Positions 45,311-53,963 of a stretch of 64,000 nucleotides of DNA are shown here, piece after piece (the stretch's first letter is position 1; every line of letters begins with the position of its first letter). This DNA comes from CAVPJC01 sp963705155. Lineage in GTDB: Bacteria; Chloroflexota; Anaerolineae; Anaerolineales; UBA4823. A program made the translations under genes and the position numbers. Below the pieces are notes generated by a model that worked only from the letters and a program-made list of their open reading frames with translations, ran no database searches and was not told the DNA's origin. Location: contig CAVPJC010000014.1 of assembly GCA_963705155.1 (NCBI GenBank), positions 372,001 to 436,000 of the forward strand. The letters run 5' to 3'.

Positions 45311-45865
45311 ATGAATGCATCGTCTCAGAACGGTAATGGAGATGATTACCTGGATAATTTGGAGGAAGATCAGACCCAGACTGTCAATCTGGCTGATATT
45401 TCAATCGATCAGATCCAGGCCGAATATGTCCGGCTGCATAATTGCTCGGCTGGCCAAATAAGTGCTGAGGAAATCGAGCTTCGCCAATCTCTCTCCCGTC
45501 AGGTACAAGCCGATACTGCTCGTTTTCAGCAAAGCATGGCTGGAGTAATCAATTCAGGCGATGTCCGTCTCACAGATAGCATTGCCGGTGTAATTCAAGC
45601 CAGCCAGGTTAGCTTACACACCAGCAATGCCGGAGCAATTCAATCTGAAAATCTGGTGATGAATAACGGGCAGACGGTTTTTCTGATTGCTAACCAGGTA
45701 GAGGGTGAGCAAATCAATACCTCGGTTTTATTAGCTCGGCAGGTAACCGGTAATGTATCCACGCTGCTGGATACGCCCCGCGCCTTGCTTGCTGGTTTGG
45801 CTGCGGGTACGGCAGTGGGTTTGGTAATGTTTTTAGGCAGTCTGCTTACGCGTAGACGCCGTTAA
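45311..45865 (+). CDS. bactofilin-like beta-repeat protein with C-terminal membrane anchor
   Basis: A 184-residue protein with no recognised family name. After an acidic N terminus (DDYLDNLEEDQTQTVNL) it has irregular repeats about 15-18 residues long, such as SMAGVINSGDVRLTDSI and AGVIQASQVSLHTSNAGAI, which suggest a beta-helix similar to bactofilins. A hydrophobic segment (ALLAGLAAGTAVGLVMFLGSLL) followed by RRRR ends the protein and should anchor it with the repeats in the cytoplasm. A GGAGG before ATG 45311 fixes the start. Confidence 0.7.
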   Translation: MNASSQNGNGDDYLDNLEEDQTQTVNLADISIDQIQAEYVRLHNCSAGQISAEEIELRQSLSRQVQADTARFQQSMAGVINSGDVRLTDSIAGVIQASQVSLHTSNAGAIQSENLVMNNGQTVFLIANQVEGEQINTSVLLARQVTGNVSTLLDTPRALLAGLAAGTAVGLVMFLGSLLTRRRR

Positions 45866-45875
45866 TTGTTGAAAT

Positions 45876-45901
45876 CGGTGCTCAAGATATCTTGAGCACC
45901 G
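45876..45901. repeat. perfect 26-base dyad downstream of the bactofilin-like gene
   Basis: CGGTGCTCAAGAT followed directly by ATCTTGAGCACCG is a perfect 13+13 palindrome without a T-run after it. A second small palindrome (CCACCGGTGG) follows at 45910-45919. It could be a 3'-end hairpin or an operator for the bL25 gene. Confidence 0.6.
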
Positions 45902-46002
45902 TAAATAACCACCGGTGGAAACCGGAAATATGAGAACGGAGTGAAGGTAACCTGCTATGATTATAAATATTACAGGTGAGAGGCGCTCCAAGGAAGGATG
46001 AA

Positions 46003-46704
46003 ATGGAAGAAGTTGTACTTGTAGCAAAACATCGCAGTGTAACAGGGAAACAAGTTAAGGCGCTGCGCCGGGCAGGCGGGCTGCCAGCAATTTTGTATGG
46101 TCGCAAATTACAGCCTATTCCGGTAACCCTGGATGCGCGTGAATCTAACCGCATTCTACCGGCAATCACAACGTCTCATCTGGTTGTCATTGAGATAGAA
46201 GGCGAGCGTCACACAACCCTGGTGCGTGAGAAGCAGTATAACCCCATCCTGGGTACACTTGTGCATGTGGATTTCAATGTTGTTTCCATGACCGAGAGGC
46301 TGCACGCCACTGTTGGTATTTATATCGATGGCAATTCGCCAGCCGTCAAGGATTTCAACGGCATCATCGTTACGGGGCAGGAAGAGCTTGATGTGGAATG
46401 TCTGCCGCAGCACCTTCCCGAACAAGTCACCATTGACATCTCGGTTTTGAAACGAATTGGTGATGCAATTTATGTTCGCGATATTGTATTGCCCAGCGAA
46501 GTCGAAGTTTTGACCGATCCAGACGAAATGGTCGTCCTGGTCACTGCTCCTGAGGCCGAAGAGGAAGAGGCACTTGCCGCCCCTGCAGAGCCGGAAGTGA
46601 TCGAAAAGGGCAAGAAAGAGAAGAATTTTAATTCCTGTCAGTTGTTTGATCTATCCATATTTAGTTTATCGAGCAGACCAGACACGGTCTGCTCGATTGT
46701 TTAA
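46003..46704 (+). CDS. rplY: 50S ribosomal protein bL25 (CTC form), 3' end doubtful
   Basis: The protein is the long TL5/CTC form of bL25, which binds 5S rRNA. An N-terminal L25 domain (KHRSVTGKQVKALRRAGGLP, ILYGRKLQPIPVTLDA) is followed by a beta domain (LHATVGIYIDGNSPAVKDFNG, DIVLPSEVEVL) and a usual acidic C terminus (APEAEEEEALAAPAEPEV). The last 24 residues after KKEK look like translated non-coding sequence, and an intrinsic terminator lies inside them. One missing base near 46620 would give a stop at 46629-46631. The start at 46003 has AAGGAAGGATG upstream. Confidence 0.88.
   Translation: MEEVVLVAKHRSVTGKQVKALRRAGGLPAILYGRKLQPIPVTLDARESNRILPAITTSHLVVIEIEGERHTTLVREKQYNPILGTLVHVDFNVVSMTERLHATVGIYIDGNSPAVKDFNGIIVTGQEELDVECLPQHLPEQVTIDISVLKRIGDAIYVRDIVLPSEVEVLTDPDEMVVLVTAPEAEEEEALAAPAEPEVIEKGKKEKNFNSCQLFDLSIFSLSSRPDTVCSIV
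46668..46703. terminator. Rho-independent terminator between bL25 and the Nudix gene
   Basis: A perfect 12-base stem (ATCGAGCAGACC, 46668-46679, with GGTCTGCTCGAT, 46686-46697), a six-base loop and TGTTT. It lies between convergent genes but inside the last codons of the bL25 frame as sequenced, so that frame is probably too long. Confidence 0.88.
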
Positions 46705-47348
46705 CAGGGACGGGTAGATTGATTGGCAAAAAGGATTTCGAGAAACCTGGTGATGAAGCGGGCGCTCGCTCCCCAAAGGGTTTCTCCGTCATACTCTCGG
46801 TAGTAGATCACGTTGATCGGAAAAAACGGAGCTGGAAGGAACCGGGCGCGGTCTTCACGGTTATTAAGATCTGCCAGCCAGCTCAATGGGACGGTGAAGG
46901 CCCGGCTTACTTCTTTCTGTTCCAAGCAAAGAGGGTAAGGCCACGAAATTACCCCCACAACCGGTGTAACACGGTAGCCTGTGATGGTGTCAAAGGCATG
47001 CATTTGGCCCAGGATGTGCACATCCTCCGGTTTCAACCCGATTTCTTCAAAAGCTTCGCGTAGAGCTGTTTCCTGGGCGTTGGTCTCGCCCTGGTCGGCG
47101 GCTCCGCCCGGGAATGCCACCTGACCGCTGTGTGGATCATTCTGGTTGGTCGTTCTCCGTATGAACAACACGTTCCATGAACCACCCACCTTCAAAAGTG
47201 GAATCAGCACTGCCGCGGGGCGGCAGGAGTTCTTGAAGAATCCAGGTGGGAATGGGGATTCTACAGGGCAGTCACGGGAAGCATCCAGCTGCTGGCTGAT
47301 AACCGCTTCTTCCAGATTCGAAAGCAGATCTGCGCCAAGCTCATCCAT
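46701..47348 (-). CDS. Nudix hydrolase, CoA pyrophosphatase type
   Basis: A 215-residue Nudix protein. The box begins at GGAADQGETNAQETALREAF and continues EEIGL. It is preceded by SGQVAFPGG and LFIRRTTNQND, which mark the NudL/YeaB group of coenzyme A diphosphatases. It would trim CoA or related nucleotides. Its first codons overlap the last codons of trmI by eight bases. Confidence 0.9.
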   Translation of the reverse strand: MDELGADLLSNLEEAVISQQLDASRDCPVESPFPPGFFKNSCRPAAVLIPLLKVGGSWNVLFIRRTTNQNDPHSGQVAFPGGAADQGETNAQETALREAFEEIGLKPEDVHILGQMHAFDTITGYRVTPVVGVISWPYPLCLEQKEVSRAFTVPLSWLADLNNREDRARFLPAPFFPINVIYYREYDGETLWGASARFITRFLEILFANQSTRPC

Positions 47349-48211
47349 CGTTTCTGTCTGATCCTTCGATACTCACATCGGCAGCGTCTATATCACCCTC
47401 CGATTCAAATCCACCCGTGTTGGTTAAGATAACCGGCCGGGCAAATACCAAAAATCCTGTATGAGCTACCATACGGTCGGTTGGCCGGAATCTGGTTGAA
47501 ACGGGTTTGTAAAAGCGCAGCATAATTTCGCATACGTCTACAAATGCAAAATGATATTGGTGTAGAGCCGGTACCAGAAGAATCACCTGATTCGCAGTTG
47601 GCAATATCGTGCCAAAAAACCCCCCGGGTTTCAGAGCCTGCCGCACCTGTTCCATGTAATCATAGGGATTTGGTAAATCCAGGAAAAGCGCGTCAACGCC
47701 CTGCTCATCGAAACCCTGCTGGATATCCCTATGCTTCAATTCAACGCGGTCGGCCAATCCGTGGCGTTCAAGATTTTCTGCGCGCAAGGTTCTGCATTTC
47801 CTGCCGGGTTTCATAGGAGAACACATGTCCCTGCGGGCCGACCGTCCAGGCCAGGGCGGTTGTAAAGGAGCCTGATCCGGTCCCAGCTTCGATCACCCGG
47901 CTGCCAGGGCCAATGCCCATCGAGATCAAGATGTAACCGATATCTTTGGGATACATGATTTGCGTGTTCCGGCGAATATCCTGGAGTATCGAATTCAGCG
48001 CAGGTTGGAGCAAAAAATAAGTGCTTCCAAGGTGGCTGGCTACCTGGCTGCCCCAGGGGATGCCGATCAAATCATCATAGTTGACCACCCCCCGGTGAGT
48101 GTGAAGTTTTCCTCCCGGTTCGAGTTGAACTGTGAAAATTTTGTTGCTCGGGCTGACAAGCTGCGCAAGATCACCCGGCTGTGTGATGGTGGATGAAGGA
48201 GTAAATGTCAT
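47341..48211 (-). CDS. trmI: tRNA (adenine-58-N1) methyltransferase, one frame break
   Basis: The repaired protein has about 289 residues. The SAM motif is VIEAGTGSGSFTTALAWTVG (about residue 115), preceded by the family's YPKDIGYILISMGIGPGSRV and followed by FLDLPNPYDYMEQVRQALKPGG. One extra A near 47779 breaks the frame; removal gives NLARENLERHGLADRVELKHRD. TrmI makes m1A58 in the T-loop of tRNAs. Its ATG shares a base with the stop of the S9 peptidase gene (TGATG). Confidence 0.9.
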
Positions 48212-50124
48212 CAGGGTTTTAAGTATTTCACAAAATATTCGGTGATGGCGTCGTAGCAAGCAACACGGTTCTCGAATTTGAGCACATCGTGTCCTTCATT
48301 TTCAAACATGAGGTAATCTACCTGCTTGCCAACTGCGCGCAAATTCTCCACCACATCGCGAGATTCGGCTTCGACAACCCGCGGATCATTTTTCCCCTGG
48401 ATGACGAGCAGGGGGCATGCAATCTGGTGCATGTAGGTTTTTGGAGATCGTTCGACCAGGAACCCACGATCGGCGTCGTTTTCCGGGTCACCCAGAACGA
48501 GCTTGAAATAGGGTTTCCAGGTGGATGGTATGCGGTGCAGGAATGTGACCAAATCGTAAGGCCCAAACATATCCACCGCAGCAGACCACAGCTCAGTGTG
48601 GCGACTGGCTAAGGTCAATGTCATATACCCGCCATAAGACCGGCCAACAACGCCGGCCCGCTTTACATCCAGGCGCTTGTCGCCGGGCAGAATTCTGGTC
48701 ATGGCATGCACATGATCCAGCCGGTCCATACCACCCCAGTCCTTATCCACCTGTTTGGTGTAGCTCAGGCCGTAACCTGTGCTGCCACGCACATTGGGAA
48801 CGAAGACAGCAAATCCCTTAAGGGTTAAAAACTGGATGAGCGGCATTGAAAACCAGGCAAAATCTGGCCGCTCCTGACCTTGCGGGCCTCCATGAACATA
48901 ATACACTACAGGCCTTGGACCTTCGAACCCCAGAGTGGAGGATGGCATGTAAAGTCTGGCAGAGACACGGGTGCCATCGAAGGAGGTAAAGGATGCGTCT
49001 TCCCCGGCTGAAAGGCGACTGGTCTCTATTCCTAGAATGCGCTCGCTGGTGTGCCGGAATACCAGGTTTCTACCCTGATCTTCGACGGTATAGATCTGTG
49101 TAGGTGAAACGGCAGTCGAAAAGGCGAGGGTGAAACGATCACTGGATTTTTCGTACGATGCTGCCTCTAAAACTCCATTGGAGATAAGACCATCACCGCA
49201 GATCGTATGATTTATCGTGAAAGAAAGAGTAGATTCGTCAAATTCACCTTCGTATAGCCAGGAGCAGCCATCAATATTGTACGTAAGTGTGTAGCGATTG
49301 TCTGTTAAGTGTTCGCAGGATTCAAGTTCGCCCTGACCTTTATGGTGGATGCCGTGAATTGCCACTGGTAGGACACTATCAGGATCATTTAGATCCAGGT
49401 ATCCCAGGCTTCCCGTATCACTGAAGAGGACGGTAACAAAAATTATTCCTTTTTGGCTGGCGGTGAAATGGATATGGTTGATGGCGTTCAGCGGCACCTC
49501 TTGCCCGGCTTCTCGCTTTTCAAGGGGTACACCATAAATAAGGCGCAATCCTTTGGCGGTCTGATCCCAAAGGTAGAGGACGTTGTCGCCAATCGAGTAT
49601 CCATCCAGGATGATAACCTTTGTGTGGTCGTCGCTCATTCCCTCTGGGTAGGCGCCCCAGGGGCTTTCTGCCAGCTTTATCAGTTCACCGGTGTCCAGAT
49701 GGCACTGGTAAGATTTGATCATCTGTTCCTTGCGAGATTCTGCCGCCAGATAAAAGATATTATTCTCCAGGTTGCAGCTGCCGAGATGACAGCGATACTC
49801 TGCGAAGAAATTATCAAAAGCCGGTTCGGGAAATCCTCCATCCAGCGGGATTAACATAGGTTGGTAATTTTCATCCCCATCTCGGTCAATCATCACCAGG
49901 ATTTTATTGAGCTTCGGAAAAACCATAAACGAATGACCGCCAATAAGATGTGGATTTTGCAGCGCTATGTGTGGCGGAAGCAATGGCTCCGGTACGCTAC
50001 CGCCATAATCCATGACATACAGATTGATATGCCCACTTAGATTGCTCAAGAAAAAGATGCGGTCTTTTACAAGCTGGGGCCTGAGAAACAGCCTTGCAGA
50101 GAGGAGTGATTCGATACGGATCAT
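48211..50124 (-). CDS. S9 family prolyl oligopeptidase-like serine peptidase
   Basis: A 637-residue protein: an N-terminal beta-propeller (about residues 1-370) and a C-terminal alpha/beta hydrolase domain. The nucleophile is in VVGRSYGGYMTLTLA, the acid in VIQGKNDPRVVEAE and the histidine in ENEGHDVLKFENR. The closest described types are acylaminoacyl-peptidases and dipeptidyl peptidase IV-like enzymes. No signal peptide, so it is cytoplasmic. GAGGT lies four bases before the ATG. Confidence 0.93.
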   Translation of the reverse strand: MIRIESLLSARLFLRPQLVKDRIFFLSNLSGHINLYVMDYGGSVPEPLLPPHIALQNPHLIGGHSFMVFPKLNKILVMIDRDGDENYQPMLIPLDGGFPEPAFDNFFAEYRCHLGSCNLENNIFYLAAESRKEQMIKSYQCHLDTGELIKLAESPWGAYPEGMSDDHTKVIILDGYSIGDNVLYLWDQTAKGLRLIYGVPLEKREAGQEVPLNAINHIHFTASQKGIIFVTVLFSDTGSLGYLDLNDPDSVLPVAIHGIHHKGQGELESCEHLTDNRYTLTYNIDGCSWLYEGEFDESTLSFTINHTICGDGLISNGVLEAASYEKSSDRFTLAFSTAVSPTQIYTVEDQGRNLVFRHTSERILGIETSRLSAGEDASFTSFDGTRVSARLYMPSSTLGFEGPRPVVYYVHGGPQGQERPDFAWFSMPLIQFLTLKGFAVFVPNVRGSTGYGLSYTKQVDKDWGGMDRLDHVHAMTRILPGDKRLDVKRAGVVGRSYGGYMTLTLASRHTELWSAAVDMFGPYDLVTFLHRIPSTWKPYFKLVLGDPENDADRGFLVERSPKTYMHQIACPLLVIQGKNDPRVVEAESRDVVENLRAVGKQVDYLMFENEGHDVLKFENRVACYDAITEYFVKYLKP

Positions 50125-50201
50125 TTTTACCTCGGTAGGGTTGGATTGGTATGGATGGCTAATATCTTACCATGAAGATAAACTTCAACGGAGTTGAAAC
50201 C

Positions 50202-50230
50202 TTGACGAAATCAACACCGCCTGATAGACT
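50202..50230 (+). promoter_or_regulatory. promoter of the cold-shock gene, with long 5' leader
   Basis: TTGACG (50202-50207), 17 bases, TAGACT (50225-50230). Transcription would begin near 50237, giving a 5' leader of about 163 bases before the ATG at 50400. Long structured leaders are typical of cold-shock mRNAs. The 275 bases between the S9 peptidase and csp genes hold no other gene. Confidence 0.55.
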
Positions 50231-50399
50231 TAATTTTAAGATGGTGGCACGTGTGTTCTATCTGGAAGTCGTAATGGACCGGTCTGGACAGTTGTGCCTG
50301 TTCGGGCCGATTTTTATTGTCTGAATGGTTGTCAGATTCGTTTCCACAGATACATGTGTCCGTAACAGATTTTTCATTTGATGAGAAGGAGAAAGAATA

Positions 50400-50612
50400 A
50401 TGAGTGAGCGTGAAACAGGCACAGTTAAGTGGTTCAATGCGAGCAAAGGTTATGGCTTCATTGAACGTCAGGGTGGTCCAGATGTCTTCGTTCATTTCTC
50501 TGCCATTCAGACAGAAGGGTTCCGCACACTGAACGAAGGACAGAAGGTGGAATTCAGTGTTGAAAAAGGGCCAAAAGGTCTTCAGGCGGCAAATGTTACC
50601 GTCGTTGCATAA
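50400..50612 (+). CDS. csp: cold-shock protein, CspA family
   Basis: A 70-residue single cold-shock domain with both RNA-binding motifs: KGYGFIE (RNP1) and DVFVHFSAI (RNP2), within GTVKWFNASKGYGFI. It acts as an RNA chaperone. GAAGGAGAAAG stands just before the ATG. It has its own promoter and terminator, so it is monocistronic. Confidence 0.96.
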   Translation: MSERETGTVKWFNASKGYGFIERQGGPDVFVHFSAIQTEGFRTLNEGQKVEFSVEKGPKGLQAANVTVVA

Positions 50613-50640
50613 AATATAACTTTTAAGTGCTCAATTATCC

Positions 50641-50674
50641 AATGCGGACGGATGCCGTCCGCATTGTTTTTTTT
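50641..50674 (+). terminator. Rho-independent terminator of the cold-shock gene
   Basis: AATGCGGACGG-ATG-CCGTCCGCATT, an 11-base perfect stem, followed by G and eight T residues. Confidence 0.95.
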
Positions 50675-50942
50675 ATTTGCGTTGAACTTCCACCAGACTA
50701 AGCCAGTGCCCAATACCCAGAAATAATATGCTGGTCAGGGTGGCCATTCCCAATCTCAGTCCTCCCACGCTGCTGAAAGTCCAACCGAATTGGTTGCCAA
50801 TCAGGTGGCCAATCCAAAACCCCACCCAGCCCAGGATCAGATAAAGGAGCAGCCGGCCGATGTTCCCGCCTCGCCACAGGTGAAATACCGCACCATAAAG
50901 TGTGGATATCACTACACCCAGTAATAGTGTTGGAAATGTCAT
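50673..50942 (-). CDS. small integral membrane protein, 89 aa
   Basis: After the start MTFPTLLLGVV the protein has three hydrophobic helices (about residues 3-20, 28-48, 62-82). It begins in an ATGA overlap with the mnmA stop, with GGAGG before it. A family assignment is not possible from sequence; it resembles other small polytopic proteins without known function. The longer frame upstream is not used. Confidence 0.7.
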   Translation of the reverse strand: MTFPTLLLGVVISTLYGAVFHLWRGGNIGRLLLYLILGWVGFWIGHLIGNQFGWTFSSVGGLRLGMATLTSILFLGIGHWLSLVEVQRK

Positions 50943-52057
50943 AACTGATCCTCCAGGACATTTTGCTGTACTTGCTCGACTTGCTGTCGGATGATACCGC
51001 CGCCAAGGCAAATCTCATCCTGGTAAAAGACGACTGCCTGACCAGGTGTGATATCCCGCATGGATTCATCAAACTTCACCCGTACACAGGCATCTGGTAG
51101 AGGGCTCACCAACGCTTGGGCTTCTCGGGCTTTGTAGCGGATTTTTACCTGGGCTTGAAATGGATTTTGGGGGATCTCACCAATGACCCAGTTGACATCA
51201 CCGGCAAGAAGTTCAGCACAGCCAAGCTCTACTGCCTCGCCTATTACCAGCCGATTATTCGGGACGTCTTTGTCCAAAACGTATAATGGCACCTGCGAAG
51301 AAACGCCCAAACCCTTTCTTTGCCCAATCGTATAGTTTGCTAACCCCAGGTGTTTACCAAGAATACTGCCGTCTCGCCTGACGATATCGCCAGGCTGCAG
51401 GGTGGTCGGTGCATTGCGATGCAAAAACGCACGGTAACCGCTACTACCCAGGAAGCACAAATCCTGGCTTTCTGGTCTTTCGGCGACCGGCAGATTATAG
51501 GATCTTGCCAGCTCGCGAACCTGGGGTTTCGTGTACTCACCCAGGGGGAAAATGGCGTGTGCCAACTTCTCCTGGTTTAAGATATGTAGGATGTAGGATT
51601 GGTCTTTATGTTGATCCACAGCCCGTAAGAGCTGCTGCTTGCCATCCGTGGTTCTAGAAATCCGAGCATAATGGCCGGTGGCCATATGTGTGGCTCCCAA
51701 TGCCAGAGCGCGCTGAAGTAAGAATTCCCACCGGATGGAACGATTGCAAGCCAGGCAAGGGTTTGGCGTTTCGCCTTGCGCGTAGCCATCCAAAAAGTAG
51801 TTGACCACCGTCTTGTAAAACACATCTTGAGCATCGACAGCATAGAAAGGGATGCCAAGCAGGGCAGCTACTCGGCGGGCTTGCGCCATGGCATCAGGTG
51901 TACAGCAGCGGTTGGATTCCTCGGCCCCGGGTTCGCTCCACAGCCGCATCATCATACCAATGACTTCGTGCCCCTGGCTTTTGAGCAGGGCAGCCGCCAC
52001 GGAGCTATCCACACCACCACTCATTGCAACGACGATCCGCTTTGCTTCGCTCGTCAT
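50939..52057 (-). CDS. mnmA: tRNA 2-thiouridylase
   Basis: A 372-residue MnmA. The ATP-pyrophosphatase P-loop is VAMSGGVDSSVAAALLKSQG. The catalytic cysteines lie in TPNPCLACNRSIRWEF and ESQDLCFLGS. It makes the s2 group of U34 in Lys, Glu and Gln tRNAs, using sulfur from a cysteine desulfurase. That enzyme is encoded immediately upstream with a four-base overlap, which strongly supports a dedicated pair. Confidence 0.95.
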   Translation of the reverse strand: MTSEAKRIVVAMSGGVDSSVAAALLKSQGHEVIGMMMRLWSEPGAEESNRCCTPDAMAQARRVAALLGIPFYAVDAQDVFYKTVVNYFLDGYAQGETPNPCLACNRSIRWEFLLQRALALGATHMATGHYARISRTTDGKQQLLRAVDQHKDQSYILHILNQEKLAHAIFPLGEYTKPQVRELARSYNLPVAERPESQDLCFLGSSGYRAFLHRNAPTTLQPGDIVRRDGSILGKHLGLANYTIGQRKGLGVSSQVPLYVLDKDVPNNRLVIGEAVELGCAELLAGDVNWVIGEIPQNPFQAQVKIRYKAREAQALVSPLPDACVRVKFDESMRDITPGQAVVFYQDEICLGGGIIRQQVEQVQQNVLEDQL

Positions 52058-53208
52058 GATAATTTGCGCACCTTCTCAACGATGCCCGGTAAAACATCCA
52101 GGAAATTTTCTACCTCATCAACGTTCGACATCGATCCTAGAGTGAGGCGCAAAGACCCCATTGCCCATGAACGCGGGTACCCAACCGCGATCAATACATC
52201 CGATGGCTCTGGATCGCCAGTTTTACAGGCTGATCCTGATGAGCAGGCATAGCCGGCTACATCCAGCAGCATCAGAAGTGCATTGCCATCCACGCCGTCA
52301 AAGACAAAGCTGGCGTGATTTGGTAGACGTCGGGTCGCATGACCGCTCATGCTCACGCGGGGTATCTCCTCCAGCACGCGACCGATGATGCGGTCGCGCA
52401 GGGGAGTAACGTGGGCGCTCCTGGCCTGACGCTCCTCTTCTGCCAGACGCAGCGCTTCAGCCATGCCGACAATGTACGGGATGTTGTGTGTACCAGCCCG
52501 CAGACCGAATTCCTGGCTGCCTCCGGTTTGAACCGGTCCGATGGGCGTACCTTTGCGAATGTACAATGCACCGACACCTTTTGGACCGTAAAATTTGTGT
52601 GCTCCCAATGCCAGTAGATCGACGTTGAGTTCTGTGACATCAACGGGTAGATAAGCCGCTGCCTGGACAGCGTCCGTATGAAAGATCACCCCGTTGCTCC
52701 TGCAGAGGGCTCCAATTTCCCCAATCGGGTTGATCGTACCGATTTCATTATTGGCGTACATGACCGATACCACGGCGGTATTTGGCCGCAATCTGGAGGC
52801 TACCTGGCTTGCATTGACCATACCCGTTGGATCGACCGGGAGAAACTCTAATTCAAAACCGTGGTGTTTCTCTAATTGTTGGGCGGTGCGCATTACTGCA
52901 TGATGTTCCACCGGGCTGATGAGAATGTGGTTCGCCCCGCTCTTCCATCTGGCTGCCAGGGCGGCCCCGCGCAGGGCCAGGTTATCGCTCTCAGAACCGC
53001 AGGACGTAAAAATGATTTCATCGGCCTGACTGTGTAATACTCTGGCAACTGTCTCGCGAGCCGTTTCAAGAGCCGCATCAGCTTGCTGCCCAAAGCTGTG
53101 CACCGATGAAGGGTTTCCATATACTTCAGAGAAGTATGGCAGCATTACCTGGAGCACACGGTGATCAACGGGCGTTGTGGCAGCGTAATCCATGTAAACT
53201 TTAGGCAT
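52054..53208 (-). CDS. iscS: cysteine desulfurase (IscS/NifS family)
   Basis: A 384-residue PLP enzyme starting at MPKVYMDYAATTPVD. The PLP lysine is in GAHKFYGPKGVGAL and the sulfur-carrying cysteine in ACSSGSACKTG, the group I (IscS-like) arrangement. It releases sulfur from cysteine as a persulfide. It probably supplies MnmA, with which it overlaps, and iron-sulfur assembly. Upstream in-frame codons are ignored since they run through the esterase gene's end. Confidence 0.94.
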   Translation of the reverse strand: MPKVYMDYAATTPVDHRVLQVMLPYFSEVYGNPSSVHSFGQQADAALETARETVARVLHSQADEIIFTSCGSESDNLALRGAALAARWKSGANHILISPVEHHAVMRTAQQLEKHHGFELEFLPVDPTGMVNASQVASRLRPNTAVVSVMYANNEIGTINPIGEIGALCRSNGVIFHTDAVQAAAYLPVDVTELNVDLLALGAHKFYGPKGVGALYIRKGTPIGPVQTGGSQEFGLRAGTHNIPYIVGMAEALRLAEEERQARSAHVTPLRDRIIGRVLEEIPRVSMSGHATRRLPNHASFVFDGVDGNALLMLLDVAGYACSSGSACKTGDPEPSDVLIAVGYPRSWAMGSLRLTLGSMSNVDEVENFLDVLPGIVEKVRKLS

Positions 53209-53209
53209 T

Positions 53210-53950
53210 TTATAGATCCAGTTTCTCCAGAAAATAAGGCAGCATCTGGCGCCACCAGGGCCAGTCATGGTTAACATCGTGGCCCCAGATGTCAATCCAG
53301 GCCGGAATTTGTTTTTCCTCCAGGATCTGTTTAAGTCGATATGCATCGGCTAGCATCGCATCTTCCCAGGAGCCCTGACCCACGCAAACGATGATCTTGC
53401 TCTGCCTGTATAGATCCAGGAACCATGCATCACTCAAGTTTGGCAGGTAATAGAGTGGAGAATTGAAATATACGTTTTCATCTGTATAGTCGCCAACGAA
53501 CATATGCAATTGAAATAGCCCGCTGAGGACTATAGTTGTATCAAAAATATCCGGATGGCGGAAAAAGAAATTTCCAGCGTGATATGCGCCCATGCTTACG
53601 CCCGCCGCAATAAATTTCTGCTCGGCGTTACCGCAGTGATTGTGAATAAAGGGTGTCACTTCATCGACGATATATCGGTCATAATCCTGGTGCCGGCGGG
53701 CGCGGTCTGCTGGGTGTGCGTTCCAGTTAGCCCAGGTCTGATTATCCAGGCTGTCCACTGTATAAACTTTCACTTTGCCGGTGTCAATAAAGCTATGGAT
53801 GGCATCTATCATCTTAAAGTCTTCAAATTCATAAAACCGGCCACCTTGCGCCGGGAAGACCAGGAGCGGCTTGCCAAAGCTGCCATATACTTTGAGTTCC
53901 ATTTCGTGCCCGAGACTTGGGCTAAACCACCTGTGATACTCAATATTCAT
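53210..53950 (-). CDS. esterase D/antigen-85-like alpha/beta hydrolase
   Basis: A 246-residue esterase: MELKVYGSFGKPLLVFPAQGG at the start, nucleophile elbow AAGVSMGAYHA, a tail GHDVNHDWPWWRQMLPYFL with the likely histidine, and no signal peptide. It is the second gene of the operon, 13 bases after the ATP-grasp gene and one base before iscS. Members of this family hydrolyse small esters or transfer acyl groups; here it may process the ATP-grasp product. Confidence 0.85.
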   Translation of the reverse strand: MNIEYHRWFSPSLGHEMELKVYGSFGKPLLVFPAQGGRFYEFEDFKMIDAIHSFIDTGKVKVYTVDSLDNQTWANWNAHPADRARRHQDYDRYIVDEVTPFIHNHCGNAEQKFIAAGVSMGAYHAGNFFFRHPDIFDTTIVLSGLFQLHMFVGDYTDENVYFNSPLYYLPNLSDAWFLDLYRQSKIIVCVGQGSWEDAMLADAYRLKQILEEKQIPAWIDIWGHDVNHDWPWWRQMLPYFLEKLDL

Positions 53951-53963
53951 AGTCGTTTGCTCG

